A stretch of 64,000 nucleotides of DNA from Polynucleobacter sp. KF022 (GTDB lineage Bacteria; Pseudomonadota; Gammaproteobacteria; Burkholderiales; Burkholderiaceae): NCBI RefSeq assembly GCF_027924105.1, contig NZ_AP026972.1, positions 1,804,547 to 1,868,546 on the forward strand, read 5' to 3'. A program made the position numbers and the translations under genes. Below the pieces are notes generated by a model. That model was not told the DNA's origin. It searched no databases and worked only from the letters and a program-made list of their open reading frames with translations. Positions 19,608 to 29,366 of the stretch are shown in pieces; positions within the stretch are counted from its first letter, which is position 1, and each line of letters starts with the position of its first letter.

Positions 19608-19897
19608 TCGATCACCCTTGGTACAAGGAAGTAGCCATCCTGCTGCGCAGGGGCTGATTGCATGTTTTCGGCGCGATGGTCAGACTCGGTCACTTGGTCA
19701 GCACGCATAGGCTGGGCCAAATCACGCAAAAAGAGGATGGGATGAGCCAAAGGCTCAAGCCCGCTTGTATCAACGGCCTGCATTTCCTCCACCAAGGAAA
19801 AAATGGCCTGCAATTGAGGCAAAACTGCCTCGGCTTCTGCCTGATTTAACTCAAGCCTAGAAAGGTGCGCAATGCGCTGGACATCATCAAGTTTCAT
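19604..19897 (-). CDS. gatC: Asp/Glu-tRNA amidotransferase subunit C
   Basis: Small (97-residue) stabilising subunit that wraps around GatA. The N-terminal helix [13 protein letters not shown] and the conserved C-terminal LRxD region (here MRADQVTES) fit the family. It heads the gatCAB operon. Only 61 bases separate its start from that of the divergent mreB, so the two promoters must share or overlap this AT-rich gap. Confidence 0.94.
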   Translation of the reverse strand: MKLDDVQRIAHLSRLELNQAEAEAVLPQLQAIFSLVEEMQAVDTSGLEPLAHPILFLRDLAQPMRADQVTESDHRAENMQSAPAQQDGYFLVPRVIE

Positions 19898-19934
19898 GGG
19901 GCGCTAGAGTATCATTCCTATATATTTTCATTAA

Positions 19935-21002
<1,068 letters not shown>

Positions 21003-21026
21003 GCGACATACACGTCGACCAGGGAA

Positions 21027-21962
21027 TTGCAACATAGCGCTCCACCACTTTTCAGACAGGGCATTCCGGCCTTACTTAAACTGATTGTCTGTCTGTCGAT
21101 CAGCATCGCTCTGATGCTGATCGATTTTCGTTTTAAAGCTCTTGATCCAATTCGTAACAATGTGAATTGGGTGTTACGTCCGCTTGAATACGTGATGATG
21201 ATGCCGCGCAATGCACTTGAAGCAACATCAGAATATTTCACCACTAGATCAACTCTGGATCAAGAAAACCAAGTGATGAAAGTACGTCAAGCGGAGCTTT
21301 CTCTACTGGCAAATCAATCAGAATTTTTGATGGTGGAAAACCAAAACTTGCGTGAGCTGATGGCTTTGCAAAAACAGGTGCCATTTAAAACACTACCAGT
21401 AGAAATTCTATTTAATCCACCGAACCCTATTTCACAGCGCATTGTGATTAATCGCGGGAGTAACGACGGCCTTAAGCTAGGCAACCCGATTGCCAATGAT
21501 TCCGGTATTTTGGGTCAAGTAGTTCGCCTGTATGAGCGCTCTGCCGAGGTTTCTCTGCTGGAAGACCGTGATTTTGCCGTTCCGGTGCAGGTGGCGCGTA
21601 ACGGACTTCGTGCAGCCGTCTTTGGTGCAGGGCGCGGTAACCCGCTAGAGCTTCGCTACCTACCAGTAGCAAGTGATCTTGAGGTCGGGGATATTTTGCT
21701 GACCTCTGGAATTGATGGCATTTACCCTCCCGGTTTTGCAGTAGCCGTCATTAGCAAAATTGAACGCAATGTCGATAAGAATTCCTCAAATGTATTTTGC
21801 GTACCAGTTGCAGCAGTAAATCGCTATCGTCAAGCATTGGCGCTTTTATATGATCCGCAGTTTGATGCTAAAGCTCCGACGCTGAATAACAAATCAGCAA
21901 CCGGTGCGCCGCTAACAAATACTCCTGGTAGACGTCAAACTCGTGCGCGAGGAATGCAATGA
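21027..21962 (+). CDS. mreC: Rod-shape-determining protein MreC
   Basis: Bitopic inner-membrane protein of the elongasome that links MreB to PBP2. A membrane segment lies at about residues 15-33, followed by a coiled coil (about 65-100) and the periplasmic beta-barrel domains; the Pro/Thr-rich tail is unconserved. The start is probably TTG at 21027: the resulting N-terminus (MQHSAPPLFRQG) is the type seen in betaproteobacterial MreC, whereas the next Met lies inside the membrane segment. An AGGG lies very close to it (about two bases), so start strength may be low. It ends with a four-base overlap with mreD. Confidence 0.92.
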   Translation: MQHSAPPLFRQGIPALLKLIVCLSISIALMLIDFRFKALDPIRNNVNWVLRPLEYVMMMPRNALEATSEYFTTRSTLDQENQVMKVRQAELSLLANQSEFLMVENQNLRELMALQKQVPFKTLPVEILFNPPNPISQRIVINRGSNDGLKLGNPIANDSGILGQVVRLYERSAEVSLLEDRDFAVPVQVARNGLRAAVFGAGRGNPLELRYLPVASDLEVGDILLTSGIDGIYPPGFAVAVISKIERNVDKNSSNVFCVPVAAVNRYRQALALLYDPQFDAKAPTLNNKSATGAPLTNTPGRRQTRARGMQ

Positions 21963-22483
21963 TTGATTTCCAAAGCGGCTACATTCTGCGCCCGGTAAAT
22001 CCGGTCTTTATTTACTTCAGCTTATTTTGTGCGCTGCTATTAAATCTATTGCCGATTGGTAACTATGGCTGGGTACCCGATTGGTTGATTCTCTGTATTG
22101 TGTTTTGGAATATTCATCAACATCGATATGTGAGCGTGATCACCGCGTTCATTCTTGGTCTCATGATGGATGTTCATAACTCCGATCTCCTAGGCTTGCA
22201 TGCCTTTAGTTACTCGCTTGTTGCTTATGTCGCCATCTCATGGCACAGACGTATTGTGGCTCTCACGGTGCTGTCACAAGCATTACATCTGCTGCCGATT
22301 TTCTTATTGGTATCACTCTTTCCCGTGCTGGCACATTGGTTGCTAAGCGGCGAACTGTATTGGTGGGCTCTCACAGGCGCTATTCAAGCACTGATTGAGG
22401 CGATGCTCTGGCCATTGGCAACGCGCATCCTCCTTGCGCCACAGCGTCGCCCTATAGATGTTGATCACAATCGACCACTCTAA
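21959..22483 (+). CDS. mreD: Rod-shape-determining protein MreD
   Basis: Integral membrane protein of 174 residues with about five to six hydrophobic segments, the third component of the mre operon. The start overlaps the mreC stop by four bases and PBP2 follows nine bases after its stop. MreD proteins vary in sequence; the segment GLMMDVHNSDLLGLHAF corresponds to the family's most conserved loop (GLxxDxxxxxxLG). Confidence 0.92.
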   Translation: MIDFQSGYILRPVNPVFIYFSLFCALLLNLLPIGNYGWVPDWLILCIVFWNIHQHRYVSVITAFILGLMMDVHNSDLLGLHAFSYSLVAYVAISWHRRIVALTVLSQALHLLPIFLLVSLFPVLAHWLLSGELYWWALTGAIQALIEAMLWPLATRILLAPQRRPIDVDHNRPL

Positions 22484-22491
22484 GAAACAAG

Positions 22492-24399
22492 ATGGTTTCT
22501 TTTAAAAAGCCTGATCTAGACTCATTTCAAGAGCGCATTCACATTGCGACCTTGTTTGTCACCGTTTGTTTTTTATTACTTGTTACTCGCCTTGTATGGC
22601 TTCAATTAGTCAGCCATGGAAAATATGCGCTATTAGCAGAGAGTAATCGTATTGCGCTCGTCCCCGCTCCAGCAAACCGAGGTCTTCTAATTGATCGCAA
22701 TGGTATTGTGATCGGCAGGAATTATTCTGCCCTCACTCTGGATGTGAATGCCGAGGAGGTCAAAGGCAACGTAGACCAATTAATCAACGATCTTTCTGAA
22801 ATCATTGATATTTCCCCCAGGGATCGCCGTAATTTCAAGCGCTCTCTAGAAGATTCTCGCAATATGGGCACTTTTCCCCTGCGCTCGATGCTCAACGAGA
22901 CCGAAACAGCCCGTTTTATGGCCAATCGCTACCGTTTTCCTGGGGTAGAAATCCGCGCCCGCAGCTTCCGAGAGTACCCATATAACGAATTAGCCTCCCA
23001 TTTGATTGGCTATATTGGCCGCGTTTCTCAGAAAGATAAGGAGCGCATGCAGGCCGAAATCGAGGGCGCCAAGGCTGATGATCCAGACGCTTTACAGGCA
23101 TCTTTCTTGCCAGGCATTCAGTACGTTGGAAAAATTGGTTTAGAGCAGAGCTACGAAACTGTATTACGTGGAGTGCCTGGATACGACCAAGTAGAAATTA
23201 CTGCTGGCGGCAAACCAGTGCGCACGCTTTCTAGCTCACCATCGATTCCTGGAAAGAATGTAGTTCTCTCAGTTGATATCAAGTTGCAGTATTTGGTGGA
23301 GCAACTGTATGGCAATTTCCGTGGTGCGTTTGTGGCAATTGAACCAGAGACTGGCGATGTCTTGGCATTTGTTTCGAAGCCTAACTTTAATCCAAATGAT
23401 TTTGTTGAAGGCATTGATTCAGTCACCTGGAAAGAGCTAAACGACTCGCCACAAAAGCCACTCTATAACCGCCCGCTTAAAGGTATCTACCCGCCAGGTT
23501 CAACTTACAAGCCCTTCATGGCGCTAGCTGCCTTAGAAAATAAAAAGCGCACGCCATCACAAACAATTTCTGATCCTGGTTACTTTGACTTTGGTAATCA
23601 CACATTCCGTGATGACAAAAAAGGTGGCCATGGCATTGTGGATATGCAAAAGTCGATTGTTGAATCTTGCGACACCTATTACTACTTGCTTGCACGCGAT
23701 ATGGGCGTGAACATGATGCATGACTTTATGAAGCCGCTTGGCTTTGGCCAAATCACTGGCATTGATTTACAAGGCGAGGCAAGAGGTGTCCTACCTTCTA
23801 CCGAATGGAAGAAAAACACTTTTAAAAAGCCAGAGCAGCAAAAATGGTATGAAGGTGAAACTATTTCTCTAGGCATTGGTCAGGGCTACAACGCTTTCAC
23901 TATTTTGCAATTAGCCCATGCAATGGCTAACGTAGCAAACAACGGCATCGTCATGAAGCCTCACTTAGTCAAAGCAATTGAAGATCCGTTCACGCGAAAT
24001 AGAGTACTCACAACACCTAAAGAAAGTTATCGCATCGATCTCAATGCCGAAAATATTGAAGTCATTAAGAAGGCGATGCTTGAAGTGAATATTTCAGGCA
24101 CTTCTGCAGCTGCATTTAAAGGAACCGGATATCAAGTTGGCGGAAAAACTGGAACTGCACAAGTTTTTAGTTTGAATTCAAAAGAATATAAGCACAGTGC
24201 TACTGCAGAGTTCTTGCGCGACCACGCTTTATATATTGCATTCGCTCCAGTAGATAAGCCAACCATTGTGATTGCCATGGTTGTCGAGAATGCAGGCTTT
24301 GGAGCGCAACACGCAGCACCAATCGCACGTAAGGCATTGGACTATTACATTGAGGGCAAGTGGCCTAAGGAGATTCCTGAGTGGAAAAGAGCCCCTTAA
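22492..24399 (+). CDS. mrdA: Penicillin-binding protein 2 (elongasome transpeptidase)
   Basis: Class B PBP that cross-links peptidoglycan during cell elongation. It has an N-terminal membrane anchor (about residues 18-38), a dimerisation domain and a C-terminal transpeptidase domain. The active-site SxxK is S337-T-Y-K340, the SxD-type motif is seen as SCD near residue 393, and the KTG box is at 552-554. The 635 residues are full length. It overlaps rodA by 19 bases, so the transpeptidase and the glycosyltransferase partner are coupled in translation. Confidence 0.96.
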   Translation: MVSFKKPDLDSFQERIHIATLFVTVCFLLLVTRLVWLQLVSHGKYALLAESNRIALVPAPANRGLLIDRNGIVIGRNYSALTLDVNAEEVKGNVDQLINDLSEIIDISPRDRRNFKRSLEDSRNMGTFPLRSMLNETETARFMANRYRFPGVEIRARSFREYPYNELASHLIGYIGRVSQKDKERMQAEIEGAKADDPDALQASFLPGIQYVGKIGLEQSYETVLRGVPGYDQVEITAGGKPVRTLSSSPSIPGKNVVLSVDIKLQYLVEQLYGNFRGAFVAIEPETGDVLAFVSKPNFNPNDFVEGIDSVTWKELNDSPQKPLYNRPLKGIYPPGSTYKPFMALAALENKKRTPSQTISDPGYFDFGNHTFRDDKKGGHGIVDMQKSIVESCDTYYYLLARDMGVNMMHDFMKPLGFGQITGIDLQGEARGVLPSTEWKKNTFKKPEQQKWYEGETISLGIGQGYNAFTILQLAHAMANVANNGIVMKPHLVKAIEDPFTRNRVLTTPKESYRIDLNAENIEVIKKAMLEVNISGTSAAAFKGTGYQVGGKTGTAQVFSLNSKEYKHSATAEFLRDHALYIAFAPVDKPTIVIAMVVENAGFGAQHAAPIARKALDYYIEGKWPKEIPEWKRAP

Positions 24400-25532
24400 T
24401 CAAAGTTAAAGGATTTTTCTTTGGTATTTTTTCCGGATTAGATCGCCAGCTCGGCCTTATTCTGCTTGGCTTAGCGGCAATCGGCTTTTTTACTTTTTTA
24501 TCGGCGAGTCAAAATACTCCCGTGCAAATTTTAGAAGAGGTGCGTAATCTCGTGCTCTCTTTTGTAGTCATGTGGATCGTGTCACGTATACCGCCTAAGT
24601 GGCTAGAGATGGGCGCAGTTTGGATTTATGGATTTGGCGTTGCTCTTTTAATTGCAGTAGCTGCATTTGGCTTAATTAAAAAAGGTGCACGTCGTTGGCT
24701 CAATATTGGGGTTGTGATTCAGCCATCTGAGATTATGAAAATTGCAATGCCCCTGATGCTTGCTTGGTATTTTCAGAAACGTGAAGGCATTCAAAAATCT
24801 TGGGACTACGGTGTTGCTGGAATTATTTTGGCAATCCCAGTGTTTTTAATCGCACGCCAGCCCGATCTGGGAACTGCTCTTTTAGTTTTTGCGGCTGGTC
24901 TTTACGTCATTATTTTGGCAGGCCTACCGTGGAAATGGATTTTGCCTTTTGTTGCTTTAGGCGTTATTGGCATTCTGTTAATTATTATTTTCGGCAGCAC
25001 TATCTGTGCACATGATGTGGTTTGGCCACTCGTACACAATTATCAAAAGCATCGCATCTGCACTTTATTGGATCCCACTAGCGATCCATTAGGCAAAGGC
25101 TTTCACACCATTCAATCTATGATTGCGATTGGTTCTGGCGGATTCTTTGGCAAAGGTTGGTTTCAAGGAACTCAGGCGCACTTAGAATTCATTCCAGAAA
25201 AACATACTGACTTTGTATTTGCGGTTTTCTCTGAGGAATTTGGTCTGTTAGGTAACTTGGTCTTGCTAGCACTCTTCTTTGCCTTAATTAAAAGAGGGCT
25301 CGCCATCTCTGCAAGTGCGCCAAATTTATTTACGCGCTTGTTAGGTGCCGCCGTGACTTTGATTTTCTTCACCTATGCATTTGTGAACATCGGCATGGTA
25401 AGCGGCCTATTGCCAGTTGTTGGAGTGCCACTTCCATTTATCAGTTATGGTGGTACCGCTCTTGTGACCCTGGGATTTGGTGCTGGCATATTGATGAGCA
25501 TTCATCGTCATCGCCGTTTAGTGCAAAGCTAA
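24381..25532 (+). CDS. rodA: Peptidoglycan glycosyltransferase RodA (SEDS family)
   Basis: Polytopic SEDS-family enzyme (383 residues, about ten membrane segments) that polymerises lipid II for elongation together with PBP2. Conserved SEDS segments are RRWLNIG, IQPSEIMKIA, RQPDLGTALL and the C-terminal LPFISYGGTAL. The start is GTG at 24381, inside the end of mrdA. The extracytoplasmic loop is slightly shifted from the E. coli form (CAHDVVWPLVHNYQKHRI) but keeps the functional core. A bidirectional terminator follows about 40 bases later. Confidence 0.95.
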   Translation: MEKSPLIKVKGFFFGIFSGLDRQLGLILLGLAAIGFFTFLSASQNTPVQILEEVRNLVLSFVVMWIVSRIPPKWLEMGAVWIYGFGVALLIAVAAFGLIKKGARRWLNIGVVIQPSEIMKIAMPLMLAWYFQKREGIQKSWDYGVAGIILAIPVFLIARQPDLGTALLVFAAGLYVIILAGLPWKWILPFVALGVIGILLIIIFGSTICAHDVVWPLVHNYQKHRICTLLDPTSDPLGKGFHTIQSMIAIGSGGFFGKGWFQGTQAHLEFIPEKHTDFVFAVFSEEFGLLGNLVLLALFFALIKRGLAISASAPNLFTRLLGAAVTLIFFTYAFVNIGMVSGLLPVVGVPLPFISYGGTALVTLGFGAGILMSIHRHRRLVQS

Positions 25533-25574
25533 TTTAGAAACAACTGTTAATACTCTGAAAATTTTCTAGGGAAT

Positions 25575-25602
25575 AAAAAAGCCCGGCATGCCGGGCTTTT
25601 TT
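25575..25602. terminator. Bidirectional terminator between rodA and the HU gene
   Basis: AAAAAAGCCCGG and CCGGGCTTTTTT form a 12-base-pair stem with a CATG loop. It has an A-run on one side and a T-run on the other, so it works as an intrinsic terminator for rodA on the plus strand and for the HU gene on the minus strand. Confidence 0.9.
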
Positions 25603-25618
25603 ATCAACAAAGGAAGAA

Positions 25619-25903
25619 TTACTTCTTACGCTTGTTAACTGAATCTTTAAACGCTTTACCAGCAGAAAACTTAACAGTTTTTGCAGCAGCGATTTTGAGT
25701 GGCTCGCCAGTTTTTGGGTTACGACCCATACGTGCAGCACGCTTGCCAGAAGCAAATGTACCAAAGCCGATCAGTTGTACTGAGTCACCTTTAGTAACAG
25801 CTTTGATGATTGTGTCGATAGCAGAATTCAATGCGAATTCAGCTTTGGCTTTAGAAATCTCCGCGTCGTCAGCAATCGCTGCGATTAGTTCGGCTTTGTT
25901 CAA
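25619..25903 (-). CDS. hupB: HU-type DNA-binding protein
   Basis: Small nucleoid protein (94 residues) that bends DNA as a dimer. The beta-arm signature [23 protein letters not shown] matches the family in two overlapping pieces (GFGTF and GRNPKTGEP). The start is taken as TTG at 25903: it gives the classic [11 protein letters not shown]-terminus and has a strong AAGGAG ribosome site seven bases upstream. An upstream in-frame Met would add twelve unrelated residues across the ribosome site. Basic Lys/Arg-rich C-terminus. Monocistronic, with its terminator immediately downstream. Confidence 0.94.
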   Translation of the reverse strand: MNKAELIAAIADDAEISKAKAEFALNSAIDTIIKAVTKGDSVQLIGFGTFASGKRAARMGRNPKTGEPLKIAAAKTVKFSAGKAFKDSVNKRKK

Positions 25904-26016
25904 GTGAAGCTCCTTATAGATATTGATGTCAGCGCACATTACGCTTACATGATTTTAACCACAAAAAATTACAAAAATAAAGTTGCGTTACAGCAATTTT
26001 TTACTTCAACTACAAA

Positions 26017-26379
26017 CTACTCATCCAAAACTACGATATCAGAAACAAAATACTCCGTATCGCCAAAACAGGTTGTCGGCAAACCGATGTGTTGCTCATA
26101 CTTTAGGGCAACTTTTTTTCCTAAATTAGCATTTATTTTTTGCGCCACAGCATCTTCACGCACCGTAAAGAGGAATTTTTCTGACATCGTGCCGGGCATA
26201 GAGACCATCGCCAACTCACCCTCCCAGGTTTTACATACATAGCCACGATTAGAGAATTTCTGCACATATCCAGCACGCTCGCCACTTCCGTAGCTCCAAT
26301 TCAGCATGGCCCACGTATAGACTGAAATAGCCACTAACCCAATTAAAACAAGGCTTAAGAGCCACTTTATAAAGCTATT
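26017..26379 (-). CDS. Small membrane-anchored protein of unknown function
   Basis: Not assigned to a named function. The 120-residue product has one N-terminal membrane segment (about residues 5-27), then a soluble, probably periplasmic domain with GYVQKFSNRGYVCKTWEGEL. Proteins with this GxVQKFSxxGxxxKTxEGEL pattern are found in several phyla and are often mislabelled as 6-phosphogluconate dehydrogenase; there is no dehydrogenase fold here. Two cysteines in the soluble part could form a disulphide. The ATG at 26379 is chosen because AAGGA lies eight bases upstream. Divergent from the LpxO-like gene. Confidence 0.7.
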   Translation of the reverse strand, partial: NSFIKWLLSLVLIGLVAISVYTWAMLNWSYGSGERAGYVQKFSNRGYVCKTWEGELAMVSMPGTMSEKFLFTVREDAVAQKINANLGKKVALKYEQHIGLPTTCFGDTEYFVSDIVVLDE

Positions 26380-26472
26380 CATCAGAATTTCCTTAGTAAA
26401 TCTACACACAAACCCTAGTCGGGTGCTTATATCTTCTATATGAAGTATATGAGCATCCAGTTGCGAGAAATA

Positions 26473-26526
26473 GTCTATTTAAGGCCTATATCCAAATTAA
26501 AATATCGATAACTACCTTAAATAGAC
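26473..26526 (+). promoter_or_regulatory. 12-bp inverted repeat just upstream of the LpxO-like gene
   Basis: GTCTATTTAAGG (26473-26484) and its exact reverse complement (26515-26526) flank 30 bases of AT-rich DNA and end seven bases before the ATG at 26534. No normal ribosome site is present in that gap. The arms could be an operator pair, or form an RNA hairpin covering the start region. Regulator unknown. Confidence 0.5.
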
Positions 26527-26533
26527 AAAAGCC

Positions 26534-27436
26534 ATGGAAATTCGTCACGTTATCTTTTTTGTTTTTGTAGTATCAGCAATTTACGTCTATTACAGGGGAA
26601 AGGTGCGTTTTGGCGTAGTGAGATCTCTCACTGACTACCAGGTGCTTCTAGCACCAGTAAATACCCTGCTGTACCTATTTTCAAAAGTGAAGGCAAGCGC
26701 CTTTATTCCAGTTAGCCAATTTCCTGAAATGGAACCCATTCAAGACAATTGGGAAACCATACGGCAGGAAGCGCTTTCTTTGCAGGAGGGTGGATCCATT
26801 GCTGCAGCAACCGGATACAACGACATTGGCTTTAATTCTTTCTTTCGCACTGGTTGGAAGCGTTTTCACCTATGCTGGTACGGAAAAGAGGTGCCGTCAG
26901 CCCAAGCTAAATGCCCTAAAACAGTGGCACTGCTGAAATCCATCCCCTCCATTAAGGCGGCCATGTTTGCCTCATTGCCGCCCGGCGCAACCTTGGTACG
27001 CCACCGCGACCCTTATGCAGGCTCCTTGCGCTATCACATTGGTCTATCTACGCCAAACAACCCCAAGTGCTTCATTGACGTCGATGGTGAGCGCTATTAC
27101 TGGAAAGATGGTGAAGCGGTGATGTTTGATGAGACCTACATTCACTTTGCTGCCAATGAAACCGACCAGCAAAGAATTATCTTATTTTGTGATGTTGAGC
27201 GTCCTGTGTACACCAAAATAGTTCAGCTACTGAATCGCTGGTTTGGTCGATATGTCATGAGTGCAGCTTCTTCTCAAAACGTAGAAGGCGAAAAAGTTGG
27301 TTTTGTAAATGTTCTTTTTACCTATTTCTACCAACTCCGCGCGCAAGCCAAAAAACTTAAAGCAAAACATCGCACCGTTTACTACGTAGGCAAGTGGGTG
27401 CTGATTCTAGGAATTTTGTGGGCCATTTTTTGGTAG
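26534..27436 (+). CDS. lpxO: LpxO-like Fe(II)/2-oxoglutarate dioxygenase (lipid A hydroxylase candidate)
   Basis: Member of the aspartyl/asparaginyl beta-hydroxylase family closest in layout to LpxO, which 2-hydroxylates a secondary acyl chain of lipid A at the cytoplasmic face. It has an N-terminal membrane segment (about 4-20) and a second at the extreme C-terminus (about 286-300), as LpxO does. The iron ligands are H-R-D in RHRDPYAGSLRYH and the distal His in ETYIHFAANE, with the oxoglutarate-binding Arg shortly after (QQRIILF). The 300 residues match LpxO (about 302). Three lipid A acyltransferase genes in the same window fit a role in envelope remodelling. The substrate is inference. Confidence 0.8.
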   Translation: MEIRHVIFFVFVVSAIYVYYRGKVRFGVVRSLTDYQVLLAPVNTLLYLFSKVKASAFIPVSQFPEMEPIQDNWETIRQEALSLQEGGSIAAATGYNDIGFNSFFRTGWKRFHLCWYGKEVPSAQAKCPKTVALLKSIPSIKAAMFASLPPGATLVRHRDPYAGSLRYHIGLSTPNNPKCFIDVDGERYYWKDGEAVMFDETYIHFAANETDQQRIILFCDVERPVYTKIVQLLNRWFGRYVMSAASSQNVEGEKVGFVNVLFTYFYQLRAQAKKLKAKHRTVYYVGKWVLILGILWAIFW

Positions 27437-27449
27437 GCTGATTTTGGTT

Positions 27450-27746
27450 TTAGGGGCTTAGTAACTGAACAATTTGCTCAGGACTAATGGGGCCCCATAT
27501 TTCTACTCTTTTCTTGCGGCTATTTTGACCAGACACGAATTGAATTTGCTTTTGAGGCACCCTCAGCTGCTTGGAAAGCCAGGCCAATAGGAGCTCATTT
27601 GCCTTATTTTCAAGGGCCGGCGCCTGTAGAGAAATTTTTAAGCAGCCGTCATGAAGGCCAACCACTTTTGTTTGTTTTGCCCCAGGCTGGCAATGCAAAT
27701 TGAGAGTGATCCCAGTGGGGGTTTGTTTTAACCAAATAGGTGTCAT
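27450..27746 (-). CDS. DUF167 (YggU-type) protein
   Basis: Small conserved protein of 98 residues of the DUF167 family, function unknown. Typical blocks are HCQPGAKQTKVVG and LQAPALENKANELLLAWLSK, then a C-terminal GQNSRKKRV. The ATG at 27746 is preferred to the TTG one codon upstream. It is divergent from the carbonic anhydrase gene with about 20 bases between starts. Confidence 0.85.
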   Translation of the reverse strand: MTPIWLKQTPTGITLNLHCQPGAKQTKVVGLHDGCLKISLQAPALENKANELLLAWLSKQLRVPQKQIQFVSGQNSRKKRVEIWGPISPEQIVQLLSP

Positions 27747-27768
27747 CAAAGTACTTTAAACTGAATCC

Positions 27769-28440
27769 ATGACGATGAAGAATTCTCAAGCTTTAGAGCA
27801 GCTATTTACAAACAATCGCACCTGGGCAGAAAGCATGATAGCCAAGGATGCCAACTTTTTTAAGCGCCTTGTCTCTCAACAGGCCCCCGAATACCTTTGG
27901 ATTGGTTGCTCTGATAGCCGAGTGCCAGCAAATGACATTGTTAATTTGTTGCCTGGTGAATTATTTGTCCATCGAAACGTTGCAAACGTCGTTGTCCACA
28001 CAGATTTAAATTGTTTATCCGTTATTCAGTTTGCAATTGATTTACTTAAAGTGAAGCATATATTGGTGGTGGGCCATTATGGATGCTCAGGCGTTCATGC
28101 GGCACTAACAGATAAGCGAGTCGGTCTGGCTGATAACTGGTTACGCCATGTCAAAGACGTGCATCAAAAACATGAGCGTTATCTAGGCGACATGATCCCA
28201 ACCCAAAAACGTCAAGATCGTTTATGCGAGCTCAATGTCATTGAGCAAGTAGTGAACGTTTGTGAAACCACTATCGTGCAAGATGCTTGGGCGCGCGGAC
28301 AGGATCTAACCGTTCATGGCTGGGCTTATCGACTTGAGACTGGTCTGGTGAACGACTTGGGCATGTCAAGCAGCTCGGTCGAAGAAATGACTGAGCGCTA
28401 TGCTAAGTCTGTAAAGCGCTACGAACAAGATCAAAACTAA
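27769..28440 (+). CDS. can: Beta-class carbonic anhydrase
   Basis: Zinc enzyme that interconverts CO2 and bicarbonate in the cytosol. The zinc ligands and catalytic dyad appear as GCSDSRVPAND (Cys, Asp-Arg pair) and HYGCSGVHAAL (His-X-X-Cys). The 223 residues are typical of the Can/CynT group. The following acyltransferase gene starts one base after its stop, so the two are likely co-transcribed although not functionally linked in an obvious way. Confidence 0.95.
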   Translation: MTMKNSQALEQLFTNNRTWAESMIAKDANFFKRLVSQQAPEYLWIGCSDSRVPANDIVNLLPGELFVHRNVANVVVHTDLNCLSVIQFAIDLLKVKHILVVGHYGCSGVHAALTDKRVGLADNWLRHVKDVHQKHERYLGDMIPTQKRQDRLCELNVIEQVVNVCETTIVQDAWARGQDLTVHGWAYRLETGLVNDLGMSSSSVEEMTERYAKSVKRYEQDQN

Positions 28441-28441
28441 T

Positions 28442-29341
28442 TTGCTCAAATCTTTTTCTAATCAAGTAGTTGTTGCGCTACTCAAGCTTCTCTCACTACT
28501 ACCCTATAGATTACTAGTTGCCATTGGTTATGGGCTTGGCTATATTGCTGCTCGCATTCCCGGCGATAGAAACCGGGTTGTGAAAACTAATCTCCGCCTA
28601 TGCTTCCCCCAATTAAGCTCAGCTGAAATTGATAGCTTATGCAAACAACACTGGCGTTTGCTTGGTCGCAGCCTCGTAGAAAAAAGTATTATTTGGTGCG
28701 GCAGTTCAAAACAGTTGAGTAATATGATCGAGGTAAAGTCAGCAGTAGATCTCTCTAGCAAAAAACCGCGCATCCTCGTTAATATGCACTTCACAGGCAT
28801 TGAGGGTAGTATTATTTTGAGCGCACTGTCCAAAGAAAAGCACTGGCCACGGACTTCTGGATTTTTTCAAAGAATGAAAAGTCCATTCTTTAATAAAAAA
28901 ATTATTGAATGGCGCAATCGCTTCGGTGGGAACTCCATTGATCGACAGGGAAATGCTAAAGCCATCATTCGCGAAATTCGTAACGGCGATTTCATCATCA
29001 TTGCTCCAGATATTGATTTGGGTCTCAAGGACTCTGAGTTTGTACCGTTTTTTGACATCCAAACGAATACGATCACTACGATTTCTCGCTTAGCTAAAAT
29101 TACAGGCGCCGATGTCTGTCTGATGACAACCACCTTGAAGGCGGATGAGTCTGGCTACCTGTGCGAAATTGGAGAGCCTTTGGAGAATTTCCCAGGAGTT
29201 GATCCAAAATCAGACACTGCTCGTCTAAACCAATATTTTGAAGAGAAAATTCGATTACGCCCAGCGGAATACTACTGGGTTCATAAGCGGTTCAAAAATC
29301 GCCCAGATAACGGTCCAAGCCCCTATAACCCTTCTATCTAG
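28442..29341 (+). CDS. Lipid A biosynthesis acyltransferase, LpxL/LpxM family (third copy)
   Basis: Third late acyltransferase of the window, 299 residues, with an N-terminal membrane segment (about 8-35) and the histidine-acid motif in NMHFTGIEGS. Blocks such as [19 protein letters not shown] and YYWVHKRFK are nearly the same as in the gene at 5236-6135, which has exactly the same length, so the two are paralogues. The start is TTG at 28442, one base after the stop of the carbonic anhydrase gene, suggesting translational coupling. It may be a paralogue used under other conditions (for example temperature or acyl-chain choice); this is not shown by the sequence. Confidence 0.88.
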   Translation: MLKSFSNQVVVALLKLLSLLPYRLLVAIGYGLGYIAARIPGDRNRVVKTNLRLCFPQLSSAEIDSLCKQHWRLLGRSLVEKSIIWCGSSKQLSNMIEVKSAVDLSSKKPRILVNMHFTGIEGSIILSALSKEKHWPRTSGFFQRMKSPFFNKKIIEWRNRFGGNSIDRQGNAKAIIREIRNGDFIIIAPDIDLGLKDSEFVPFFDIQTNTITTISRLAKITGADVCLMTTTLKADESGYLCEIGEPLENFPGVDPKSDTARLNQYFEEKIRLRPAEYYWVHKRFKNRPDNGPSPYNPSI

Positions 29342-29366
29342 AGGTCTTTTGTCCTATCATTAAGGG

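Noticed and set aside
26017..26379. Possible annotation of the small membrane protein as 6-phosphogluconate dehydrogenase
   Set aside because: The product is 120 residues with no nucleotide-binding motif; that name appears to be a propagated error for this family.
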